Assembly: GCA_034429475.1 (NCBI GenBank)
Contig: DAOUGD010000021.1
Location: 1-62,277, forward strand
Source of the DNA: JAKQHY01 sp034429475
GTDB taxonomy: Bacteria; Chloroflexota; Anaerolineae; B4-G1; SLSP01
Direction: 5' to 3'
DNA length: 62,277 bases
In this document: one piece after another, positions 17,324 to 24,357 of the stretch
Layout: every line of letters begins with the position of its first letter
Numbering within the stretch: position 1 is the stretch's first letter
Translations under genes and position numbers: made by a program
The notes under the pieces: model-generated
Database searches by the model: none
Seen by the model: the letters and a program-made list of their open reading frames with translations, nothing else
Told to the model about the DNA's origin: nothing

Positions 17324-18568
17324 CTAATACTTCACATCCAGCAGCGCCAATTCCTGAGTAATCTGCTGTAACTCGTGGTCAATGCGTTCCAGGCTGCTTT
17401 GACTCATTAGCTCAGAGGTTTTTTGCTCAAGTTTGAGATGGCGTGAGAGGAGCCAGGCGCGCAGAACAATGATACCCAGGGATATGATAGGCACAACTAC
17501 TGGAATCAGAATACCGAATATCATAGCAAGGGGAGAGGGCATACTATGACCATACATTACATCGTCATAAAAATAAAAAATCGCTCCTCCCGCAGTTAGA
17601 ATTGCCACCACTAATATCCACACCCAATTGCCATGCTTGGTTAATTTACCGCCGAACCAGAGAATATTTAAGATGAACAAAGGGATTCCATAAAAGAACG
17701 CGTCTTCAATGGGGTGAACTTCACCGCTTATTAGAAATATTGAGGCGATACCTACGACAACCACTGAGAAAGTCAGTTTTCTGAATGTAATAACACCAGC
17801 GAGCGTCAGCAATAGCCCAAATAAACCGGCAATAAGAAAACCGGCAAAGTGATCTGGACGATTATTGTAATCTCGTATCTCATACAAGGCTATACACAAC
17901 CACATAGGCAACCAACCTATCCACGCGATCGCCGATACAGTAATCCGTTTCAGCACACTTACCTCATCCTTGTTGTCATGAATCGCCTGCGTAACTTCCC
18001 CACGTTGTGCGGTCAACCGTTGTTGCGCATCAATCAACTCAGCGCGGCGTTGTTTCTGTTCGGTGAGTTGTTGAATGTTGCCGCCGCACACTGCACAAAA
18101 GACGGCCGTAGCTTCAATGATGGTATTACATTTGGGGCAGTTTATCCCCAGGGTTTGTCCGCACTTTTTGCAGAAGCGGCTCTGCACCGGGTTTGTCGTC
18201 CCGCATTGGGGGCAAATCCACGCATCGGTCCGGACTGGCGTGGCGGGTGCAGTGGGCGGCTCAGGCGGAACAACCGCGGGACGTGGAGGAAGTGGCGAGG
18301 CAGTCCCCCTGGCCTGCGGGTCGGCCAGGCCGCCTACAGGGCCCTGCAACCCCAATTTGGCGTCATAGGCTGCGCGTTTGATCGGGTCGGTCAACGTTGC
18401 GCGGATTTGCTCTAACGCCTGCAACGCCTGGTTAGCTTTGTTAACTACGGTTGGATCGTGATGAGTGACCAATCGCCGCCAATGGTGATATTGCATGTCC
18501 AGTGCGGTTTCAATCTCAGCTACCGTCGCCGTAGATGATACTTTGAGAATTTCGTAATAAGTCGCCAT
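17324..18568 (-). CDS. J-like domain, double zinc ribbon, multi-TM protein
   Basis: Two ATGs lie in tandem (18571 and 18568). The second fits GGGAGG spacing better and yields 414 aa starting MATYYEILKV. The J-like domain has HHDP. A GLADPQAR linker, a Pro-rich stretch and a double zinc ribbon (CPQC, CKKC, CPKC, CAVC) follow. About six membrane spans make up the second half, and a short amphipathic helix (SLERIDHELQQITQELALL) ends the protein. The gene is 14 bp downstream of the zinc-ribbon-TPR gene. Confidence 0.77.
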   Translation of the reverse strand: MATYYEILKVSSTATVAEIETALDMQYHHWRRLVTHHDPTVVNKANQALQALEQIRATLTDPIKRAAYDAKLGLQGPVGGLADPQARGTASPLPPRPAVVPPEPPTAPATPVRTDAWICPQCGTTNPVQSRFCKKCGQTLGINCPKCNTIIEATAVFCAVCGGNIQQLTEQKQRRAELIDAQQRLTAQRGEVTQAIHDNKDEVSVLKRITVSAIAWIGWLPMWLCIALYEIRDYNNRPDHFAGFLIAGLFGLLLTLAGVITFRKLTFSVVVVGIASIFLISGEVHPIEDAFFYGIPLFILNILWFGGKLTKHGNWVWILVVAILTAGGAIFYFYDDVMYGHSMPSPLAMIFGILIPVVVPIISLGIIVLRAWLLSRHLKLEQKTSELMSQSSLERIDHELQQITQELALLDVKY

Positions 18569-18582
18569 CATTCCTCCCGATC

Positions 18583-19263
18583 TTATTGGAATCGAAGCTC
18601 ACGCCGTGTTACCAATTTCATCGCCAGCCACCAGTCTTTCTGACGCACGGCATCTTCAATCCATAGAGTGTAGGTATTCTCTAGCAGGCTCAAGGCCTGA
18701 ATATGGTAGGGGTTATCTTCCAACAAAGTCTCCAACGTTGTTGTCGCCTTTTCCCATTGCCTGATCTGCACATAGCGTTCCGCCAAAGCATAGCGGGTAG
18801 CATCCAACGAACTCTGCGCGTTGGGATAATCCGGCTCGGCGCGGAGCAGGGCGTCCAGGTTCTCCAAGGCACACAGGTAGTCGCCGTTATCAAGGCACGC
18901 CGTTGCTTTCTCGTATTGCATCGCCAGACGTTGTCGCCGGAGTTGCTGCTGGCGCGCATACCAGGCCGTGCCGATAGTGGCAAAGAGCAACAATGCTGCG
19001 GCAATGGCCAGAGCCGCCCGTACCTGGAATCCCAAAGATTGCCGGCCCCTGGCGCTTTCGCCGGCCACGGTCAGCGCCACATCCTCGGTCAGGCGCGTTT
19101 GATGCGCGGCGGCGTGCTCATCCTGCAACGCGCGTATCTGGGGCAACACTTCAGAAAAGCGTGTCATATCCACGCCGCAACTGACACAAACGCGCGCATA
19201 CGGTGGATTCACGGCCCGACAACTGGGGCAGAGGATATTTTGATCCGTGGGAGGCTCGGTCAT
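18583..19263 (-). CDS. Zinc ribbon, TM and TPR-like repeat protein
   Basis: This 226-aa protein lacks a J-like domain. It has a single zinc ribbon at the N-terminus (CPSC with CVSC), a membrane span (about 85-105: ALAIAAALLLFATIGTAWY) and two to three TPR-like helix pairs (YEKATACLDNGDYLCALENLDALLRAEP; WEKATTTLETLLEDNP). Topology puts the TPR part opposite to the zinc ribbon. It starts 2 bp after the previous stop and is clearly cotranscribed. TPRs bind peptides or partner proteins, so it may recruit substrates or the other membrane members. Confidence 0.7.
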   Translation of the reverse strand: MTEPPTDQNILCPSCRAVNPPYARVCVSCGVDMTRFSEVLPQIRALQDEHAAAHQTRLTEDVALTVAGESARGRQSLGFQVRAALAIAAALLLFATIGTAWYARQQQLRRQRLAMQYEKATACLDNGDYLCALENLDALLRAEPDYPNAQSSLDATRYALAERYVQIRQWEKATTTLETLLEDNPYHIQALSLLENTYTLWIEDAVRQKDWWLAMKLVTRRELRFQ

Positions 19264-19265
19264 TC

Positions 19266-19919
19266 CTAAGGGTAAATCTGTGAGAAATAGTTATACAAGA
19301 AGGTGGTTATCAACGTCAGGCCAACACATAACATCACCACAATCACCCAGAACACAACTCCCAACTGAGCGTTGAGCCGATGGATGGCTTCCAATGCATC
19401 TACGCGCGCTCTTGAAGCGCGGCGTTCATCGGTCACCTGCTTCTGGATCACCTCGGCTTCCACAAAGCGTCGCTGGTCGTATTCAGCAATCACGGCATCA
19501 CAGCGGGGGCACACCGTTTCTATCAGCGAGATGATTTGCCCACAGGCCGGGCATGGACGCGCCATCTGTTGTCCACATACCTGACACATCGTCGCCTGAA
19601 TAGGGTTTAGTGCGCCGCAGTGGGGACATGGCCGCTGAGGTTTGGTCTGCGGCGTTTGGGGCAGAGCCAGGTCGCCCGCAATGCCTTTGAGTGTGAGCGC
19701 CGTACTGCCGGTGACTTCAGGTACAGGGGAAGCAATCTCTGCATCTTGCGCCATCTCTACCAGAACTGCGTAGGCTTTATCGAGCAATCCCAATTGCTCG
19801 GTTCGTGATGGTTCGTCCATTTCAGCAGATTGCAATTGAGCGCGTTTGCTCAAATAGGCCGATTTGATTTCCTCGAGTGTGGCAGTGGCAGGTATATCTA
19901 AATATTCGTAATAATCCAT
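19266..19919 (-). CDS. Degenerate J-like domain, double zinc ribbon, single TM protein
   Basis: ATG 19919 (MDYYEYLDIP) gives 217 aa. GTAGGAGG in front overlaps the stop codon of the SPFH gene, so the two are translationally coupled. The J-like domain keeps the DYYEYL start but has no HPD or HHDP at all. The zinc ribbons (CPHC, CQVC, CPAC, CPRC) are followed by a coiled coil (KQVTDERRASRARVDALEAI) and a C-terminal membrane span (FWVIVVMLCVGLTLITTFLY). It is the most divergent of the nine J-like paralogues. Confidence 0.7.
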   Translation of the reverse strand: MDYYEYLDIPATATLEEIKSAYLSKRAQLQSAEMDEPSRTEQLGLLDKAYAVLVEMAQDAEIASPVPEVTGSTALTLKGIAGDLALPQTPQTKPQRPCPHCGALNPIQATMCQVCGQQMARPCPACGQIISLIETVCPRCDAVIAEYDQRRFVEAEVIQKQVTDERRASRARVDALEAIHRLNAQLGVVFWVIVVMLCVGLTLITTFLYNYFSQIYP

Positions 19920-19930
19920 CCCGGCGCCTC

Positions 19931-21169
19931 CTACCCAAACCACTGCTTCGCTTCGCGAGCGATTTCAACCAGATATTGTCCTTGCCACCGGCGCAGTGTC
20001 GCCGATTGAAATGGCGTTGCCTGTCCGTTGACCTCGGCCTCAACCACCGGCGCCTGCGTTGGATACCCTGACGCGCAGATAAAATACAACGCGATTTGTC
20101 CGCCCGAACTGCGGGGGAGAGTGACACACAGATTATAGGAACCGTCCGGCACACCGTCATCGTCTACGCCAGCGCCGGCCTCCACCTTCGCCCCTGGCAG
20201 TCCTTTCAAGTATCCAATCTCCTCTTTAATCCGCGTATGGATATCGCCTGTACCCCGCGGGGCCTGCCCGGCCCCTCCTTGCGCAGTCAGTTGGGGTTGG
20301 TTCATCTGACCGCCGGGCAACCCCATAGTTGGCATCCCCAAAGCCCCCATCATATTCATCGGGTTCATCTGACCAGGACTTTCCAGGGGTTTGTTCATAA
20401 AACCGGCCGGATCCAACAGGCCCTTGTCAATCATTTCCTTCGCCATCATCCCGTAGGTTTCAATCATCTGCTGCGCCACTTCGGGGCGATACGACAGCAG
20501 CCATGCCCACGTTACCTGGGATTGTGCAGTAGTTTTCTGCTCCAGCTCCCAATCGCGGACACGGGTAAATTCCTCCATCTGCCGCGCGGCCAGCGCGTCG
20601 CTTCCGGCGTCGGTAGCCTTGATGCTGGTTGTCAACACATTGAAAATCTCGATACCGATGACTTTGGGGAGCTGCATTGCTTGTAACCGCTGCAGCGTAG
20701 TCCTGGCAATCCCTTCCCCTTGTGTGCGAATTTCGTTCACCGTCGCATACGACACCGCGCCGCGTGCGGCCTGGATCACGCGGTCGTATAGCGACGTCAA
20801 CGGCGTCTTCACTTCTAACGCCACCCGGCGCGCATCTGCCACGCGATACTCCACCGATAAATCCAGGTTGATTTCTACTGTTACCGGGTCCTGAATGGTG
20901 AACTCGCGCATCGTAGAAACGGTCAATGTTTGAACGCGCGTATCCACTTCAATCGCTTTCACGTCGCGGAAGAAACGATACCGGCTCAAAAAATAGGTCC
21001 CCGGCTCCAAGGTTTCCTTGAACGCGCCGCCTTCGGTGATTACGGCGACCCAGCCTTCATCCACGGTATATTTTCCGCTCAGGCCGGGCAGGGGGATGCC
21101 TTTTTCCAGCAGTTGTGCGGGGCGGACAATATCAAAATCATTGATAAACGAGCGATTCGTGGGCATCAT
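19931..21169 (-). CDS. SPFH/band-7 protein with UBC/RWD-like C-terminal domain
   Basis: The 412-aa protein has an SPFH/band-7-type core (about 30-250; VDEGWVAVITEGG, LEPGTYFLSRYRFF, DLSVEYRVAD), a helical region, a Met/Gly/Pro/Gln-rich linker (about 275-320) and a C-terminal alpha/beta domain. That last domain begins HTRIKEEIGYLKGL, has strands ending in YPTQAP, and closes with LRRWQGQYLVEIAREAKQW. This order resembles UBC/RWD folds, but no catalytic Cys is seen at the expected place, so it would be a binding rather than conjugating module. SPFH proteins scaffold membrane microdomains. No N-terminal membrane helix is evident. The gene lies 9 bp after the Hsp70-like gene. Confidence 0.72.
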   Translation of the reverse strand: MMPTNRSFINDFDIVRPAQLLEKGIPLPGLSGKYTVDEGWVAVITEGGAFKETLEPGTYFLSRYRFFRDVKAIEVDTRVQTLTVSTMREFTIQDPVTVEINLDLSVEYRVADARRVALEVKTPLTSLYDRVIQAARGAVSYATVNEIRTQGEGIARTTLQRLQAMQLPKVIGIEIFNVLTTSIKATDAGSDALAARQMEEFTRVRDWELEQKTTAQSQVTWAWLLSYRPEVAQQMIETYGMMAKEMIDKGLLDPAGFMNKPLESPGQMNPMNMMGALGMPTMGLPGGQMNQPQLTAQGGAGQAPRGTGDIHTRIKEEIGYLKGLPGAKVEAGAGVDDDGVPDGSYNLCVTLPRSSGGQIALYFICASGYPTQAPVVEAEVNGQATPFQSATLRRWQGQYLVEIAREAKQWFG

Positions 21170-21178
21170 TCACCTCTT

Positions 21179-22717
21179 TTATAAAATAGGTTTGGACTGT
21201 AACCAGCGTTTTTTCGCCGATACTTGCTCTTGGGATTGACCGACCTTGTAACTTACCTGCGTCGTAGTTTGCTTGCCGGTCTCAATATCAACGGCTGTAA
21301 CGTTGACCACCCCGCTGGTTCCACACGTCACCGTCACCCGGACTTTACGTCCGGCCGGACGGTTAGGGGGCAGACCAGTCATCACAAATTCTCCTACCGG
21401 ATTGCACAATTCCGGCTCCTGAAACTCTCCCTGATAAATCGTCACCTGAATCCCCGTTTGCCCCGGTATGGTTGTCACAAATTCTTTGGAGACTTCCGCC
21501 GGAATCGGACTATTCCGCGGGATCAAAATCGAGTTTATACGTTGTTGCGTTCCTGGCACAAACGCCTCAATCCCCAAACTGTGCGAAGTGACATCTGTGA
21601 TCTGTAACCCGCCAACTTTTTCGACAATCGGTGGCGCAACTTTATCCGGTGCGACATCCACCACCTTCTTGGCTGCCATCAAGGCGGCACCCAACGACAC
21701 TGCCTCGTCGGGGTTGACCGAATTGTCCGGCGGTTTTCCGAAAGAGGTTTCGAGCATATCTGCCACTGCGGGAATACGGGTAGACCCGCCAATCAACAAG
21801 ACGCGATCTATCTCTCCCGGCTGTAACTGGGCCTGCCGCAAGACATCACGAATCAGCGTTAGTGTTGTATCCAACTTGGGCTTAATTAACCCGGCAAACT
21901 GTTCGCGGGTAATAGTCACGCGACAATCTTTCGTCTGTCCGCGGAGTATCAGCATTGTCTTCATCCGTTTGCTGAGCTCACACTTGGCCTTTTCCGCGCG
22001 TTCACGCAACTCCGCCGCGATGGAGATGTCAGTGGTGGGATCAAAACCGTGTTCTTGAACAAACTGCTCCACAGCATACTTCATCAGCGCATCGTCGAAG
22101 TCTTTGCCGCCCAGTTGGTGATCGCCATCGGTCGCAATAATACGAATATCTTTGCCATCCACACGCATTAATGTGGCGTCAAAAGTGCCCCCCCCCAGAT
22201 CATAGACTAGAATCGTCTCAGCCTTTTGACTGCGATCCACCCCAAATGCAATCGCAGCGGCAGTCGGTTCATTGACCAAATCCAACACACGGAATCCGGC
22301 AATTTCTCCGGCAGAAATCGTCGCCCGCCGGCGATCATCGTCAAAATAAGCTGGGACAGTGATGACCACATACGGCAATGGCCGCCCCAGGTACAATTCA
22401 GCATCCTGTTTCAGTTTTTTAAGAATGATGGCCGAAACATCTGCGGGCATGTACTTCTGTCCGTGGTACGTGTAATACCAGTGGGGATTACCCATCTGGC
22501 GTTTTACAAACAATACCACCTTGTCTGGTTGAACGGCCAACGCATCTTTGGCCATCTGGCCCACCACAATCGTATCCTCGTCAAACAGCACCGCCGAGGC
22601 AGTCAACCGGTCACTGTCAGCATTGGGGATCAACTCCGGCTGCCCCGAGCCGTTGACGATAGCAATGGAAGAGTAGGTGGTTCCCAGATCGATTCCAACG
22701 GCTGGCAAATCAGGCAT
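21179..22717 (-). CDS. Hsp70/DnaK-like chaperone lacking the C-terminal lid
   Basis: The 512-aa protein has a complete Hsp70 ATPase domain: GIDLGTTYSSIAI at the N-terminus, NEPTAAAIAFG, LVYDLGGGTFDATL and LLIGGSTRIPAV. A substrate-binding beta domain begins around residue 370 (SHSLGIEAF). The alpha-helical lid present in about 610-640-aa DnaK proteins is almost absent. AAGGAG precedes ATG 22717. It is the first gene of the 22-kb run and is presumably the partner of the J-type genes downstream. No grpE gene is present in this window. A specialised Hsp70 is more likely than the housekeeping DnaK. Confidence 0.88.
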   Translation of the reverse strand: MPDLPAVGIDLGTTYSSIAIVNGSGQPELIPNADSDRLTASAVLFDEDTIVVGQMAKDALAVQPDKVVLFVKRQMGNPHWYYTYHGQKYMPADVSAIILKKLKQDAELYLGRPLPYVVITVPAYFDDDRRRATISAGEIAGFRVLDLVNEPTAAAIAFGVDRSQKAETILVYDLGGGTFDATLMRVDGKDIRIIATDGDHQLGGKDFDDALMKYAVEQFVQEHGFDPTTDISIAAELRERAEKAKCELSKRMKTMLILRGQTKDCRVTITREQFAGLIKPKLDTTLTLIRDVLRQAQLQPGEIDRVLLIGGSTRIPAVADMLETSFGKPPDNSVNPDEAVSLGAALMAAKKVVDVAPDKVAPPIVEKVGGLQITDVTSHSLGIEAFVPGTQQRINSILIPRNSPIPAEVSKEFVTTIPGQTGIQVTIYQGEFQEPELCNPVGEFVMTGLPPNRPAGRKVRVTVTCGTSGVVNVTAVDIETGKQTTTQVSYKVGQSQEQVSAKKRWLQSKPIL

Positions 22718-22807
22718 CTTTCACTCCTTCGCCTCACTAGATGAAACAAAAATCAGTCTATTGATCCTGACCAATGGCTCGTCTCATACTGAAATCATAC
22801 TTTAAAT

Positions 22808-22856
22808 ATTATAATTGCTTATTCTGGTATGACCAATCAGTACACAACCAAGTATA
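22808..22856 (-). promoter_or_regulatory. Promoter region of the Hsp70/J-zinc-ribbon operon
   Basis: Two overlapping candidates are visible on the minus strand. One is TTGGTC (22831-22836), a 17-bp spacer and a perfect TATAAT (22808-22813). The other is an extended -10 TGCTATACT (TATACT at 22851-22856) with TTGCGC 17 bp upstream. The stretch from TGCTATACT to GGTCATAC is closely matched upstream of the helicase operon at about 27.8 kb. Confidence 0.55.
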
Positions 22857-22868
22857 GCACGCAAATAT

Positions 22869-22891
22869 GGGCGGCGCAAAAAACGCCGCCC
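22869..22891. terminator. GC-rich hairpin between helicase operon and Hsp70 operon
   Basis: The 8-bp stem GGGCGGCG/CGCCGCCC encloses a loop of mostly A. It follows the winged-helix gene on the minus strand and probably ends that transcript, although the T-run is in the loop rather than after the stem on the minus strand. Confidence 0.45.
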
Positions 22892-22952
22892 ACGGGCTGA
22901 ATTATCCTTATTTTATGCGGGCATTGAAGAGCAACCGCCACGTTTCCCCCAG

Positions 22953-23103
22953 TCACAGGAGTTGTTTTTCCGCGCCGGTCAGACCCAACTCTGTGACCAA
23001 CGTCTGAAGGTGCGCCTCAGTCAGACAGTATTTCGCCTGCACAGTTTCCAAGACCTGGGTACGAAGGTATTGCGAGTAGAGATACTCTGAGTGACTCTCA
23101 TCG
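22953..23103 (-). pseudogene. Short open frame without a start, downstream of the winged-helix gene
   Basis: The minus strand between the winged-helix gene and the Hsp70 promoter keeps an open frame of about 48 codons (SEYLYSQYLRTQVLE through LGLTGAEKQLL) ending in TGA at 22953. It has no ATG, GTG or TTG start and lies in a different frame from the upstream gene. It could be a frameshifted tail of that gene or the remnant of a small helical domain. Confidence 0.3.
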
Positions 23104-24357
23104 TTAGAGAGAATCTACGCCAGCCTCCATCCCATCCAGGCGTTCCACGGCGCGGGCTTGCCCCTGCTGCGCTGCCGCCTCAAGCAACACGTCTGGCGTG
23201 ATGGGGTCAATGCGCAGGCGTTCAGCCATCTGGCGGATGCGGCGCGCCAGATCGGCCGAGGTGGGGTTGGCGGTGGTGAATTGTAGCCATTCCAGCAGTT
23301 GCGCGATCGCGGCTTCCTGACGCACGGCGACATCGTCGCACGTCAGCCACAGACACCAATCATACGCCAGTAGATACTTACCCACGTCCCGGATCGTCAA
23401 CGATCGCGCCTCGCTATCCGCCGTCGCCTGCTGCGTAAGGCGGCGGAGCGCCCCCGCGTCCACCATCACTTGCGCCCCCCACGGGCCATTCGCCTGTAAG
23501 TACCACTCGTCTTCCCGCAGCCCGCAGCGCGCCAGATGCCCTTGCGCCGCGTGCTCCAAATCCCCGGCACGGAGCTGGCGGAAAGCTTCCTGCGTCAGAA
23601 TATCCTGGTTGACGACCGGCTCCAACACGGTATCCCGCAGACTCCGCACCCGGCTGAAGACGAGGAACAGCGGCAAATCGGTGGTCGCCCGGCCTAGCCG
23701 TTCCACCACGTAGATGGGCATATAGGTGGGTTCCTGCGCCAGGGGCCGGTCTATGTGCGTCAGTTCATCCGGCAAGTTGAAGTTGTGCCGGTCGGAAGGG
23801 GTCTCCATCAAGCGCCGTAAGGAAATGGGGTCCCACTCGCGATCAAACTGGTATAAGGCGAAGAAGGACGAATTGGCGCTCAAATCATCGTACACAGGAA
23901 TGGCGTAATGCTCCAACGTCAAGGGCCGGCTGTCCAACCCGTCGAAGTACAACCACGCGCTGGTGCGCTGCTCCTGGTAGCGGACCCGAGCCTGCAACGA
24001 CTCCCGCCCCAGAGGGGTCAAGGCCAGCGGCCCGGTCCCTTCCACAATGTGGCCGATGGCGCGCAGAAAGTTCACCAACCGCTCCACAAAACGCGCCTCC
24101 AGCCCAAAGAAATGCGCCAGCGTCGCCACCGAGGTCAACCCGCCCTCGTGGATGCCGCGTTCCATGTACCACTCCAGCTCTTCAAAATCGGTCGCAAGGC
24201 GCTGGCGCCCTTCCACGCGCACCCGCCACAGGGGGTAGAAGATGCGAAACAGTCGTTTCGGGATCGCGCCCAATGCCAACACCGCATCGAGCGCCTTGTG
24301 CGGGCTGTACAACAACCGCTCAGTCTGGGGCGAGCTGTCGTCGTAAGTCGTGGACAT
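23104..24357 (-). CDS. Winged-helix-containing protein of unknown function (helicase partner)
   Basis: I do not recognise this 417-aa protein as a named family. Residues about 70-125 look like a winged helix (LTSVATLAHFFGLEARFVERLVNFL, GPLALTPLGRESL). The rest is mixed alpha/beta. GGAGG precedes ATG 24357. The start overlaps the end of the helicase gene by 38 bp, so the two are tightly coupled and probably act together. It could position the helicase on nucleic acid, or be a regulator. Confidence 0.6.
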   Translation of the reverse strand: MSTTYDDSSPQTERLLYSPHKALDAVLALGAIPKRLFRIFYPLWRVRVEGRQRLATDFEELEWYMERGIHEGGLTSVATLAHFFGLEARFVERLVNFLRAIGHIVEGTGPLALTPLGRESLQARVRYQEQRTSAWLYFDGLDSRPLTLEHYAIPVYDDLSANSSFFALYQFDREWDPISLRRLMETPSDRHNFNLPDELTHIDRPLAQEPTYMPIYVVERLGRATTDLPLFLVFSRVRSLRDTVLEPVVNQDILTQEAFRQLRAGDLEHAAQGHLARCGLREDEWYLQANGPWGAQVMVDAGALRRLTQQATADSEARSLTIRDVGKYLLAYDWCLWLTCDDVAVRQEAAIAQLLEWLQFTTANPTSADLARRIRQMAERLRIDPITPDVLLEAAAQQGQARAVERLDGMEAGVDSL

